A stretch of 64,000 bases of DNA, from the NCBI RefSeq assembly GCF_007747655.1, contig NZ_CP036274.1, forward strand, positions 7,068,001-7,132,000, written 5' to 3'. The stretch comes from Anatilimnocola aggregata (GTDB lineage: Bacteria; Planctomycetota; Planctomycetia; Pirellulales; Pirellulaceae). Positions 25,072 to 33,919 of this stretch are shown one piece after another; the first letter of the stretch is position 1, and every line of letters starts with the position of its first letter. The translations under genes and the position numbers were made by a program. The notes under the pieces are model-generated. The model did no database searches. It was not told the DNA's origin and saw only the letters and a program-made list of their open reading frames with translations.

Positions 25072-27443
25072 GGTTTTCCTCCGTCACCCCGGCGTTTGCG
25101 AAACGGATCGCTTAATACGATCTGTGTCACCACCGTAGAAATGCGAAACTGATCCTGTTCGATCGCCTTAACGATTTTATCGGTTGCACAGCGGTCGTAT
25201 GGTGCCAGCCCCCGCCCCAGGGCGTACACCATCATTTTTTCGGTAAAGCAGCGGGCAAACTCCTGCTTCCGTTGCACTAAGACGTCCAGCAATTCCGTGG
25301 GACCGCTGAATCGCTCGCCGCCGGGCAACACACCGGAAGGATCGATGACATCCTTACCATCCCGCTCACGCCACTGGCCGACACCATCGAAGTTTTCCAA
25401 CCCGAAGCCTAAAGCGTCCATTGTCTTGTGGCAAGAAGCGCAGACAGCATTCTGCCGATGCACTTCTAACTGCTGCCGCAACGAAAGATTCGGCTGAGCC
25501 TTTTGCGTAGCATCAAGCTGTGGCACATCTGGCGGCGGATCGGGTGGGGGAGCGCCGAGAATGTTCTCTAAGATCCACTTGCCGCGCTTTACCGGCGAAG
25601 TTCGCTCAGGATTTGACGTCAGCGTCAACACACTTCCTTGCGAGAGGACTCCTCGGCGAGGAAGGCCAGTCAAACTTACCCGGCGAAACTCATCGCCGAC
25701 GACCTTTTCAATCCCGTAGTGCCTGGCCAAACGCTCGTTGACGTAAGTGAAGTCGCCCCGCAAAAAATCGAGAATGCTGCGATCTTCCTTCACGATAGTG
25801 GAGAAGAACAGCTCAGTCTCACGCCGCATGTCGCTCTTAAGCTTGTCGTCGAAGCCGGTAAAGACTTTGGGATCGGGAGATGTCCCGTCGAGCAAACGGA
25901 GATTCAGCCATTGCAAGGCGAAGTTTTGCGTGAGTGCTTCTGCCCGCGTGTCTTGCAGCATCCGTCTTACCTGCTCGCGGAGCACACTTTCCTGATTCAG
26001 TTGCCCCTTCGTTGCGAGTATGAATAGCTCGTCGTCTGGCATGCTGCTCCAAAGAAAGTAGGAGATGCGCGAAGCGAATTCATACTGACTCAATTCATGC
26101 GATTGCGAAGAATCGTTGGGCTTCGCATCTCGCTCAATACGAAACAAAAAGTGCGGTGAAACCAAAATCCCCTGCAAGGCAATCTGCATTGCAGCTGCAA
26201 ACGATTCGCCCTCGGCTACCGACTGATTCACTAGTTCCGCATACGGTCGAACTTCCGCTTCGATAACCTTACGCCGAAATGCTCGCTGCATGAGCGGACG
26301 CAAATTAGCGAGCGCCGCCTGGCTGGCGGAAGTGGTGCCGTTTGGCACGCTGACGATCAGATTGCGGTGCGACTCTGGATAGTCTACCGCTGAGATATCG
26401 AGCGGACCGCGAACTTCCAGGGCGGTTACATACAAGTTTCGGTCGCGGCGGCGAGAATCGGCTGCCTTCTCATCATAAAAGTCGTTCAGGAAGTGTGCCG
26501 AGAGTTCGAGCTTTCCCTTCGGCAAATGGATCTTGATCTCGTAGTTCTTTTGCTTGTCGGCGGGGGCGTAGACATCGAATATCTTCAACGCCTTCGTGCC
26601 GTGCCGCAATTCCAGTTCCGCAGGTTCTCGGTTGATATTCTGCGCACCGGCAATTGCTCGTAGGGTGTACTCTCCCGCGCGAGCGATTTCGAACTGAGCT
26701 TTCACACCGCCATTGGAGAGAATTCCCCAGCCGTCACGACCGTACTTCCACTCGCCATCCACCGATTGCAGCTTTCGATCAATCCGCTGTTTCTTAACTA
26801 ACGACTCGGGATCGGCCACAATCGCTGTGGCTGAAATCTTCTCGGCCGCCGCCAGATACTTTTCGAGAAGCAATGTGGGAAGTGTAAGGACGTCTCCCTG
26901 GTTATCAAAGCCGCTGCCAACGTCATCCGAAGGAAAGTCGTCAGCTGGACGAAACGCCACCCCGAGCAGATCCCGAACTGTGTTGTTGTATTCCGCTCGA
27001 TTTAAACGACGAATGGTGACTCGCCCCGGGTCGGGTGCCGAATCGCAATCGAAGTGATAAATCGTCTTTTCAATCCAGCCGATGACGAACTTTCTCTGAG
27101 CTTCCGTCGGTTGCGGACGATCATCGGGGGGCATCGCAGAGGACTGCAACATCTCTAAAATGTGTTGCCAAGTCTTAGCGTCGTCTTCGACCATCGCCGG
27201 ATCTTTGTAGCGGTCGAGTTGAATGCCCCCTTCAGGCTTTTTGGTGCTGTGGCATTCCAGGCAATACTGCTTGACGAAGGGGACGATCTGCTTGAGATAG
27301 ACGTCGGTGTTTTTGGCAGCAGCGCCTGCGGTTTTTGCACCCGGAGGCTGCGCCTGTGCAGTGGCAAATATCGCCCCGAGCAACATGCCCCCTACAAGCA
27401 TACTGCAGACGTGATTCAATCGCACAGGAAGCGGGAAATGCAT
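25068..27443 (-). CDS. Cytochrome c-type DUF1587/DUF1592/DUF1588/DUF1585 protein
   Basis: The protein is 791 residues from the ATG at 27443, with a signal peptide ending near ATAQA. The N-terminal heme motif CLECH (about 60) is followed by DUF1587 (RRLNRAEYNNTVRDLLG near 140), a carbohydrate-binding-like beta region (about 215-340), DUF1592 (SQYEFASRISYFLWSSMPDDELF near 455), DUF1588 (RGVLSQGSVLTLTSNPERTSPVKRG near 615) and DUF1585. A second heme motif CASCH lies near 672. An upstream in-frame TTG at 27494 is close to the predicted transcription start and is rejected. It is translationally coupled to DUF1552. Outer-envelope redox or degradative function is suspected for the family, not proven. 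Confidence 0.9.
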   Translation of the reverse strand: MHFPLPVRLNHVCSMLVGGMLLGAIFATAQAQPPGAKTAGAAAKNTDVYLKQIVPFVKQYCLECHSTKKPEGGIQLDRYKDPAMVEDDAKTWQHILEMLQSSAMPPDDRPQPTEAQRKFVIGWIEKTIYHFDCDSAPDPGRVTIRRLNRAEYNNTVRDLLGVAFRPADDFPSDDVGSGFDNQGDVLTLPTLLLEKYLAAAEKISATAIVADPESLVKKQRIDRKLQSVDGEWKYGRDGWGILSNGGVKAQFEIARAGEYTLRAIAGAQNINREPAELELRHGTKALKIFDVYAPADKQKNYEIKIHLPKGKLELSAHFLNDFYDEKAADSRRRDRNLYVTALEVRGPLDISAVDYPESHRNLIVSVPNGTTSASQAALANLRPLMQRAFRRKVIEAEVRPYAELVNQSVAEGESFAAAMQIALQGILVSPHFLFRIERDAKPNDSSQSHELSQYEFASRISYFLWSSMPDDELFILATKGQLNQESVLREQVRRMLQDTRAEALTQNFALQWLNLRLLDGTSPDPKVFTGFDDKLKSDMRRETELFFSTIVKEDRSILDFLRGDFTYVNERLARHYGIEKVVGDEFRRVSLTGLPRRGVLSQGSVLTLTSNPERTSPVKRGKWILENILGAPPPDPPPDVPQLDATQKAQPNLSLRQQLEVHRQNAVCASCHKTMDALGFGLENFDGVGQWRERDGKDVIDPSGVLPGGERFSGPTELLDVLVQRKQEFARCFTEKMMVYALGRGLAPYDRCATDKIVKAIEQDQFRISTVVTQIVLSDPFRKRRGDGGKP

Positions 27444-27497
27444 CGTTACTGACCAGTCAAAATCCAGGCGAGCTCTGAGTCCGTTCGATAGCATTTC

Positions 27498-27506
27498 ATT
27501 CTAACA
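27498..27506 (-). promoter_or_regulatory. Extended -10 promoter for the DUF1592/DUF1552 pair
   Basis: On the minus strand the sequence TGTTAGAAT (27506 to 27498) matches the extended -10 pattern TGnTAnnnT. Transcription would begin near 27491 and leave a 48-base leader before the ATG at 27443. No good -35 is present, as expected for an extended -10 promoter. Confidence 0.5.
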
Positions 27507-27535
27507 GAACGGCCCGCGTTTTCCCGCTGAAATCG

Positions 27536-27551
27536 CGGCAAATTCCTTGCG
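27536..27551 (+). promoter_or_regulatory. Candidate sigma-54 promoter for kinase/regulator pair 2
   Basis: CGGCAAATTCCTTGCG matches the -24/-12 pattern: GG at 27537-27538 and GC at 27549-27550 with exactly ten bases between, and both GGCA and TTGC cores are intact. It points toward the operon that encodes a sigma-54 activator, 92 bases before its start codon, which would allow autoregulation. Confidence 0.45.
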
Positions 27552-27642
27552 GGACCGCGCAGGAGATAGGACTGGATTAAGCTATGGTGCTGCGACGGTT
27601 ACTCATCCCGCAAACGTTCGCTCATCGTCCAAGTGTTGCCCT

Positions 27643-29049
27643 ATGCGTTGGCCCCTTCGGCTCCAAATTCTGACTCCCATGGCCGTCATCTTGTTGGTGA
27701 CCGTCGGCAGCGTCAGCGTACTCAATGCGTGGTTGGCTGCGACCCGCGTGCGAACTGAAGTCGAGACTCAGTTACGCGCTGTCGCCCGCACTCTGGAGGA
27801 AGGGAACTTCCCGCTCGAATCGAACGTGCTGCGGCAGACAAGTGGGCTCTCCGGCGCAGAATTGCTGGTGGTAAATGAAGTGGGCGAAACGACGGCCGCT
27901 AGCTTTTCCGCGACGTTTCCTCGGACGAAGTTCAGCGCAATAACCGACTGGAGAGAGCTGCAGCTAAGTGAGACATTCGAACTGCAAGGGCAGACTTACT
28001 TTCATACGGGCGTAAAGCTGGATCGCCGGCCGGTCGGCGGGGGCCTCGTAGAACTCCACATCTTCTATCCCGAACGCGCCTGGCAACAAGCAACGCGGCA
28101 AGCATCCCTTGGGCCGCTGTTGATTGGCGGTGTGGCCCTGGTTGTCGTCAGCCTGGCAGCATGGGTAGTAGCCGCATCATTGACTCACCCGGTACGAATG
28201 TTGCAAACTCAAGTCCAAGAAATTGCCCGCGGCAACTATGAGTCGCTACCACTTCCTGTTCGCAACGATGAAGTTCGTGACCTGGCCACGGCAGTCAATC
28301 AGCTGGCGGTTCGGCTCTCTCAATATGAAGCAGAAGTTCGCGGGAACGAACGACTCCGCACGCTGTCGCAACTTGGCAGCGGGATTGCCCACCAGGTTCG
28401 AAATGCCGCGACTGGCTGCCGGATCGCCATCGACTTGCATCAACGCGAGTGTCCGCTGACCCGCGACGACCAAAACAGCGACCGCCTGCAGATTGCCAAA
28501 CGGCAGTTGACGTTAATAGAGACCCATGTGCAGAGATTGCTTGCACTCGGAAAACCGAGCGAGCAGCTGCATGAGCGGATTGAACTTGGCGCCCTTCTCG
28601 ACGATACCTTGGAACTCGTTCGCCCCACGGCAACGCACTTAGGTGCTGAGTTGCAAGTTTCTACTGCTTGGCCCAATGCAGCGACGGAAGGCGATGGCGA
28701 AGCCTTGCAGCAGATGCTGGTGAATGTGCTGATTAATGCAATCCAGGCCACAACCAACGGTGGTAAGCAAGAGACGCACTCGGCGCGTGTCATCTTGGAA
28801 GCCACGCTGATTGGCTCTACGCTTACGATTGCAGTTGGCGACAACGGCCCGGGGCTGCCAGACCACGTGGCCGAGAGACTGTTTCAACCTTTTCAATCCG
28901 ACAAGCCAGGCGGAACCGGCCTGGGGCTGAGTGTGGCCAGGCATACTGCCAGATTGCATGGCGGCGATGTTCGTTGGTCCCGGATTGGCGATCTGACTTG
29001 GTTCTATTTGGAGTTACCGAACTGGCATGGCTGGAATTCTGATCGTTGA
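27643..29049 (+). CDS. Membrane sensor histidine kinase with altered H-box (pair 2)
   Basis: The protein has 468 residues from the ATG at 27643. Transmembrane segments occur at about 8-32 and 158-180, with a periplasmic domain between them, followed by a HAMP domain (HPVRMLQTQVQEIARGNYESLP). The phospho-acceptor box reads GIAHQVRNAATG (His250, Gln251), so the acidic residue that normally follows the histidine and the usual NP are replaced. The ATPase domain is intact (GDNGPGLP, GGTGLGLSVARH). An upstream in-frame start at 27547 would precede the predicted sigma-54 transcription start and is rejected. The 3' end overlaps the regulator gene by 23 bases. Confidence 0.9.
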   Translation: MRWPLRLQILTPMAVILLVTVGSVSVLNAWLAATRVRTEVETQLRAVARTLEEGNFPLESNVLRQTSGLSGAELLVVNEVGETTAASFSATFPRTKFSAITDWRELQLSETFELQGQTYFHTGVKLDRRPVGGGLVELHIFYPERAWQQATRQASLGPLLIGGVALVVVSLAAWVVAASLTHPVRMLQTQVQEIARGNYESLPLPVRNDEVRDLATAVNQLAVRLSQYEAEVRGNERLRTLSQLGSGIAHQVRNAATGCRIAIDLHQRECPLTRDDQNSDRLQIAKRQLTLIETHVQRLLALGKPSEQLHERIELGALLDDTLELVRPTATHLGAELQVSTAWPNAATEGDGEALQQMLVNVLINAIQATTNGGKQETHSARVILEATLIGSTLTIAVGDNGPGLPDHVAERLFQPFQSDKPGGTGLGLSVARHTARLHGGDVRWSRIGDLTWFYLELPNWHGWNSDR

Positions 29050-30439
29050 TGATGAGCAGGCAATCAGTTGGGGCCTTGCTGAATTGTCGCGGCAATTGGG
29101 ACACGAGCCCCATACCGCATCTTCTGCCGAGCAGGCCATTAGCTTGGCGGCAAAGACGGATGTGGCCGTTATTCTGCTCGATGTTCGCCTGCCAGGCATG
29201 GATGGGATTGCCGCCATATCTCGCTTGCGCGAGTTGCTGCCGGCGGCCAAGATAATTGTAATGACTGCTCATGGGGATCTCAGCACGGCGGTGGAGGCCG
29301 TCCGTCAAGGTGCTTTTGACTACATCGTAAAGCCATTTGACACGACACAGATCGAGCGGCTCATCGAGCGCGCCTTGACGCAAATTGCCGTCGTACCAGT
29401 AGATGCTGTCCCGTCGCTCAGTTCGGCTTCCAATCCGCTGATCGGCAAAACGCCGGTGATGCAAGAGATCTTCAAGCGAATTGCTCTCGTCTCGGCCAGT
29501 GAGGCCTGTGTCTTCATTTCTGGCGAAAGTGGAACGGGCAAGGAGCTTGTGGCCCGAGCCATACATCAATACAGCAAACGAGCAAGCGCGCCTTTCGTGG
29601 CCGTCAATGTCGCGGCACTCAGCCCCTCGCTTGCCGAGAGTGAACTCTTTGGTCACGTGAGAGGTGCCTTCACGGGAGCTGAACAATCTCGCGCGGGTCT
29701 GCTTGCCGACGCGGATGGTGGCACGCTGTTTCTTGACGAAGTGGCCGATATTCCGTTGCCGGTGCAAGTGAAGCTCTTGCGCGCGCTAGAGCACGGCGAA
29801 GTCATGCCCGTCGGTTCTGGCCGAACGACGCGCACGAACTTTCGCCTGATCTCGGCGACTCACCAGGATCTGCTTGCCAAGGTACGTGAAGGGACGTTTC
29901 GCCACGATCTCTATTTCCGGCTTTGCACGTTCCAAGTCCCATTGCCTCCGCTGCGCGAACGTAAGGAAGATCTGCCTCTGCTAGTAAATCACTTTCTGCA
30001 ACAGCTTGCGCCGGGCAAATCGCCGGGCAGTTTTACCTCGGTTGCACTCGCTGAAGCCCAGCGGCGACCGTGGCATGGGAATGTGCGGGAACTTCGCAAT
30101 GCAGTCGAACATGCCCTGATCGTAGCGCGCGAAGGTCCGATTCTTCCCGAGCATTGGCCACCGGCAATGCAGCCGATTCAAGCGCCAGATCCTAACAGCG
30201 AATCGCTTGAGGGCCGCTTGAAAAAGCTTGTTCGAGAATGGGCTGAAGGAAAGCTCCAGTCTGACGCCGACATGAAAACCCTCTACGACGAAATGCTGCA
30301 ACAGGTCGAACCGCCGCTGCTAGCTGCGGCCCTCGAGCGAAGCAAAGGGGAATGCCTGGCAGCCTCGCGCTGGCTGGGCATGCATCGAACCACTTTGCGA
30401 AAAAAGCTCGATCAGTATGGACTGCATGGCGAAGAGTAG
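29027..30439 (+). CDS. NtrC-family sigma-54 response regulator (pair 2)
   Basis: The 470-residue protein has a receiver domain with Asp52 (VILLDVRLPGMDG), an AAA+ domain with Walker A GESGTGKE (167-174), canonical GAFTGA (213-218) and VRELRNAVEHAL, and a C-terminal Fis-type helix-turn-helix (ECLAASRWLGMHRTTLRKKL). It therefore should activate sigma-54 RNA polymerase when phosphorylated. The start lies inside the kinase gene (23-base overlap, different frame). It differs clearly from pair 1 in sequence, so the two systems are not a recent duplication. Confidence 0.93.
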   Translation: MAGILIVDDEQAISWGLAELSRQLGHEPHTASSAEQAISLAAKTDVAVILLDVRLPGMDGIAAISRLRELLPAAKIIVMTAHGDLSTAVEAVRQGAFDYIVKPFDTTQIERLIERALTQIAVVPVDAVPSLSSASNPLIGKTPVMQEIFKRIALVSASEACVFISGESGTGKELVARAIHQYSKRASAPFVAVNVAALSPSLAESELFGHVRGAFTGAEQSRAGLLADADGGTLFLDEVADIPLPVQVKLLRALEHGEVMPVGSGRTTRTNFRLISATHQDLLAKVREGTFRHDLYFRLCTFQVPLPPLRERKEDLPLLVNHFLQQLAPGKSPGSFTSVALAEAQRRPWHGNVRELRNAVEHALIVAREGPILPEHWPPAMQPIQAPDPNSESLEGRLKKLVREWAEGKLQSDADMKTLYDEMLQQVEPPLLAAALERSKGECLAASRWLGMHRTTLRKKLDQYGLHGEE

Positions 30440-30498
30440 CTTGGGAATAACGCGAACTGGAATGGGCTCTAGCTTGTGCAGTTAAGACTGGAGCCTCA

Positions 30499-31263
30499 AT
30501 GAACGACGTTACTCCAACTTCGCAATTCGCTAGTATTCGCAACTGGACCTTTCGCTGGCTCGGTCGCTGCTTGGCGGCCTTCGCTGGCGTTTATGCGGGT
30601 TTTCTCTTGCTTGGCTGCGTACCCGTGAATCACAACTACCAGATTCCTGCGGCCGATAACTGTGTCGTCATTTTCGTACGGAGCAATGAGATCCATGCTG
30701 ATCTGGTGCTGCCCGTTACTAACCAGCACACCTCTCAAAACTGGCACGATCGATTTCCACCGGAGCACTTTCAGCATCGCAATGTGGCGGGCGATGAGTA
30801 CGTGGCCGTTGGCTGGGGCAATCGAGCCTTTTTCGTAGAAACACCGACCTGGGAGGACTTCAAACTCACTACGGCGCTGCGTGGGCTGTTCACACCCAGC
30901 GAGTCGGTCTTACATGTTGAATATGTTCCCTTGGCTGAGACCCGCGAGTATCACGAAGTTCGCATCACTCCCTCGCAGTATGCAATTATGTGTCAGCATA
31001 TCGAAGAAACGATTGGCAACCGTGACGAGCACGGCCATGCCGTTCCGGCCACACCAAAAACGTTTGGTGACAGCGACCGCTTTTACAATTCAACGGGCAC
31101 TTATCATCTCTTCAGCACTTGCAATCAATGGGTGGGGCGTGGACTAAAGCGCGCTGGAGTGCCGACCGGTCTGTGGACTCCTTTGCAGCAGCATGTGTTG
31201 TTCTGGCTTCCGAAAAGAAGTGCTGCAGAAACACTGCATCACTCGGGTTCCAACTTGCCTTGA
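30499..31263 (+). CDS. DUF2459 (TIGR02117) family protein
   Basis: This 254-residue protein has an N-terminal hydrophobic segment (CLAAFAGVYAGFLLLGCVPV at about 31-50) whose end, LLGC, could be a lipobox or simply a membrane anchor. The rest matches DUF2459: IFVRSNEIHADLVLPV near 55, VAVGWGNRAFFVETPTW near 100, and STCNQWVGRGLKRAGVPTGLWTP near 206. The family is of unknown function, with a papain/NlpC-like fold suspected from the Cys and His pattern. It ends convergently, overlapping the DUF447 gene by 25 bases. Confidence 0.8.
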   Translation: MNDVTPTSQFASIRNWTFRWLGRCLAAFAGVYAGFLLLGCVPVNHNYQIPAADNCVVIFVRSNEIHADLVLPVTNQHTSQNWHDRFPPEHFQHRNVAGDEYVAVGWGNRAFFVETPTWEDFKLTTALRGLFTPSESVLHVEYVPLAETREYHEVRITPSQYAIMCQHIEETIGNRDEHGHAVPATPKTFGDSDRFYNSTGTYHLFSTCNQWVGRGLKRAGVPTGLWTPLQQHVLFWLPKRSAAETLHHSGSNLP

Positions 31264-31832
31264 ATGTGTGCGCACAACAATTCCCAACCAATCCGCTCTT
31301 GCTCGCCCGCGGTCTTTTGCACAAGCGATTCCAGCCGTGCCATTTCGGTACGAATATCAGCGGCTGGGAGTATTCCAATTCGCGTGGCAAGGATCGCCGC
31401 TTCTACGACCGCGTGCTTCGCACGATTGAAGCCAAACCAGTCACGCACATGTTGGCTTTGAATGACTTCGCAATGAAACGTGGCTCGCGGTGGCCCTAAA
31501 TCGGCTGTTGTTGCCCGTAAGGCAAACCAGCGGCAGCAGTCAGCGAGCGCGTAGCCGGGAGAGACATCAATCGTCTGATATTCGGGCAGTTGAACCATCC
31601 GACCAATGGCTGACCGCGCAATTAACTCTACATTGTCCGTTACGTGAAAGACTGCAGTTCGGGTCCGTTCGAAGTTTGCAAAGGTTTGAGAAGTGCAAAA
31701 CGGGCGCAAGGTAAACGATTGGAATTGACGATCGACTTGGGGGCCCATTGGTGCCAGATGGGGTGAACCGTCGGCAGCGGTGGTAAGGACCAATCCTTCC
31801 ACAATCAGTCGATCCGTTTGCGTGGGCTCCAT
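31239..31832 (-). CDS. DUF447 family protein (flavin-reductase-like)
   Basis: The 197-residue DUF447 member has a predicted split-barrel FMN-binding fold (VEGLVLTTAADGSPHLAPMGPQ near the N-terminus, HVTDNVELIARSAIG in the middle). The ATG at 31832 is preferred over the GTG at 31838 because AAGG lies close upstream. It follows pabA after about 9 bases and is the last gene of the pab operon. DUF447 genes are known mainly from methanogens, methylotrophs and planctomycetes, which share tetrahydromethanopterin-dependent C1 chemistry. A role in that pathway is inferred from this co-occurrence and from its neighbours here. Confidence 0.8.
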   Translation of the reverse strand: MEPTQTDRLIVEGLVLTTAADGSPHLAPMGPQVDRQFQSFTLRPFCTSQTFANFERTRTAVFHVTDNVELIARSAIGRMVQLPEYQTIDVSPGYALADCCRWFALRATTADLGPPRATFHCEVIQSQHVRDWFGFNRAKHAVVEAAILATRIGILPAADIRTEMARLESLVQKTAGEQERIGWELLCAHIQGKLEPE

Positions 31833-31841
31833 CGGCACCTT

Positions 31842-32498
31842 TCAAAACGTGACAGGGCGAGACGGCAGTACGTATTCAATTGCTGCTGGAGGATGCTCGT
31901 CTGTCTTCGCAGCTAACAAAGCGGGTTCGATGCCAGCCATGCGCAAAAAATTAGCCAGTAGCGCGTAGCCCCCTTCGGTCAAAATCGACTCGGGGTGAAA
32001 TTGCACACCCCATATCGGCAAAACACGGTGGGCCACGGCCATGATTACACCGTCAACAGTCCGTGCGGTTACTTCCAACTGTTTCGGCAACGTGCCCGGC
32101 TCAATGACGAGTGAGTGATATCGGCCTACATTCAACGGCGACGGTAAGCCGGCAAATAGTCCTGCTCCGTCGTGTTCAATCAAGCTTGTTCGGCCGTGCA
32201 TGGGCTCGGGAGCTGGCACGATCTTGCCCCCGAGTGCCGCGCCAATGGCTTGATGCCCGAGGCAGACACCCAGGATTGGAACCTCCCCGCCAAGCTCGCG
32301 GACTACTTCTAGTGAACAGCCCGCCTGCGTCGGCGTGCATGGTCCCGGCGAGAGGACAATCGCGTGTGGCTGCAGTTTGCGAATCGTCGGTAGATCGACG
32401 GCATCATTACGGACAACATGCGCAGTGGTCCCCAACCGGCGAAAGTGCCGAGCCAGATTATGCACAAAGCTATCGTAATTATCGATCAACAGAATCAT
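31842..32498 (-). CDS. pabA: PabA/TrpG-type glutamine amidotransferase
   Basis: The 218-residue class I amidotransferase supplies ammonia from glutamine to the chorismate-using partner. It begins MILLIDNYDSFVHNL and has the catalytic Cys in GVCLGHQAIG and the His-Glu pair in GVQFHPESILTEGG. Only two bases separate it from the pabB stop, so it is cotranscribed with and pairs with PabB. The family cannot separate PabA from TrpG by sequence alone. The operon partner points to 4-amino-4-deoxychorismate, though the subunit may serve both. The upstream in-frame extension to 32693 lies inside pabB and is rejected. Confidence 0.9.
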   Translation of the reverse strand: MILLIDNYDSFVHNLARHFRRLGTTAHVVRNDAVDLPTIRKLQPHAIVLSPGPCTPTQAGCSLEVVRELGGEVPILGVCLGHQAIGAALGGKIVPAPEPMHGRTSLIEHDGAGLFAGLPSPLNVGRYHSLVIEPGTLPKQLEVTARTVDGVIMAVAHRVLPIWGVQFHPESILTEGGYALLANFLRMAGIEPALLAAKTDEHPPAAIEYVLPSRPVTF

Positions 32499-32500
32499 TG

Positions 32501-33919
32501 TCAGTCCACAATTGCCTTCAGCAGCCCCGCTGCCTTTGTCCAGGTTTCGTCGTATTCTCGCTGTGGCGATGACTGCGCTACAATGCCGCCGCCAACCGGA
32601 AATTGCCACCAACCTCGACCGGCGGTAATGGTCCGAATCAGGATGTTCAAGTCCAGCGAACCATCGAAGCCAAAATAGCCGAGGCAACCGCAATAAGGAC
32701 CGCGGGCAGTCGGTTCGAGTTCGCTGATAATCTCCATCGCTCGCACTTTCGGGGCACCGGTGATGGAACCACCAGGAAACGCCGCCCTGACTAAGTCCAG
32801 CGGCGACATTCCAGCTGCCAATTTTCCCTCAACGACCGAGACCAGGTGCTGCACGAACTGATAGCTTTCTAAGCCACAAAGCTGCGTCACCCGCACACTA
32901 TCTGGTTGGCAAACTCGCGATAAATCGTTACGGAGAAGATCAACAATCATCACATTTTCCGCACGATCTTTTTCACTCTCCTGAAGTTCGTCCCCGGCAA
33001 ACAGATCGGCCTCCGCGCGCGACGTCCGCGGCCGCGTCCCTTTGATTGGCCGAGCCTCCACGTGTTGATCTCTCACCTGCACAAACCGCTCGGGCGAGGC
33101 ACTGGCAATTTGAAAATCGCCAAGGTCAAAATAAGCTGAAAATGTTGCAGGGTTCCGTTCGCGCAGTCGCAAGTAAAGCGGGATGGAGTCGCAGGCGGCT
33201 GGAAATAATAGTCGCTGTGCCAGATTTACTTGGAACACATCTCCCGCATAGATGTAGTCGATGGCTCGCTGCACGGTTGCGAGATACTTTTCGGCGGAGA
33301 AGTTGCTGGCGAGCCCAGCGGGACCGGGAACCGAGTAGCTCGGAGCCAGTTGGTCACGGCGGATTACTTCCGTACGTTTCGCCTTCGGCTCAGCGACTGG
33401 CGAATTCAACAGCTTACGAAACTGCTCTAAACGCGCCGCCGCGCGAATCTGCCGCGATTGCGCCGATGCCTCCGGAAAGCCCTGCGATATAAGCCACGCC
33501 CGCTGCTGCAGATGGTCGTAGGCGAGCACGATGTCGTAAAAGCCAATCGCTAGTGCAGGTAGCCCAAATTCATCGAACTTTGGCAGCGGTACGCGTTCCA
33601 GACTGCGCCCCAGGTCATAACTGAGCAGGCCAGCTGCGCCGCCTTGAAAGGGTGGCAACCCTTCAATCGTCGGTGCCTGCCATTTGCGCAGTTCATCGTT
33701 CAGCCGCGAAAGCCCATCACTGCCATCGGCCGGCACTCGCAGGAACGTAAACGGATCGGCCGCCACGAACGAATACCGTCCAAGCTTTTCATTCTGCAGC
33801 GCGCTATCCAAAAATAGCACGTGTGGCAATGCAGCCAGTCGGCGAAAAGCCTCGGCGGGAAGTGGCGGCCGCTGAAATTCCTCCACTACGGGAATTGACT
33901 GACACGGCAAGTCACTCAC
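32501..33919 (-). CDS. pabB: PabB, aminodeoxychorismate synthase component I
   Basis: The enzyme converts chorismate plus ammonia to 4-amino-4-deoxychorismate, the pABA precursor. The 472-residue protein has the chorismate-binding core (ESEKDRAENVMIVDLLRNDL, SITGAPKVRAMEII, GCLGYFGFDG). The diagnostic segment reads ARPIKGTRPR: lysine in PIKGT marks PabB, where anthranilate synthase has alanine. The GTG start at 33919 overlaps the preceding stop as GTGA and has GGAGG six bases upstream. A longer in-frame start at 34060 lies within the DHPS-like gene and is rejected. Confidence 0.9.
   Translation of the reverse strand: MSDLPCQSIPVVEEFQRPPLPAEAFRRLAALPHVLFLDSALQNEKLGRYSFVAADPFTFLRVPADGSDGLSRLNDELRKWQAPTIEGLPPFQGGAAGLLSYDLGRSLERVPLPKFDEFGLPALAIGFYDIVLAYDHLQQRAWLISQGFPEASAQSRQIRAAARLEQFRKLLNSPVAEPKAKRTEVIRRDQLAPSYSVPGPAGLASNFSAEKYLATVQRAIDYIYAGDVFQVNLAQRLLFPAACDSIPLYLRLRERNPATFSAYFDLGDFQIASASPERFVQVRDQHVEARPIKGTRPRTSRAEADLFAGDELQESEKDRAENVMIVDLLRNDLSRVCQPDSVRVTQLCGLESYQFVQHLVSVVEGKLAAGMSPLDLVRAAFPGGSITGAPKVRAMEIISELEPTARGPYCGCLGYFGFDGSLDLNILIRTITAGRGWWQFPVGGGIVAQSSPQREYDETWTKAAGLLKAIVD

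Noticed and set aside
20825-30439. Recent duplication of one two-component system
   Set aside because: The kinases differ in sensor domain and H-box and the regulators differ in sequence and GAFTGA motif, so they are separate systems.
32499-32693. N-terminal extension of pabA upstream of the ATG at 32498
   Set aside because: It lies inside pabB, is not conserved in character, and the amidotransferase begins normally at MILLIDNYDSF.
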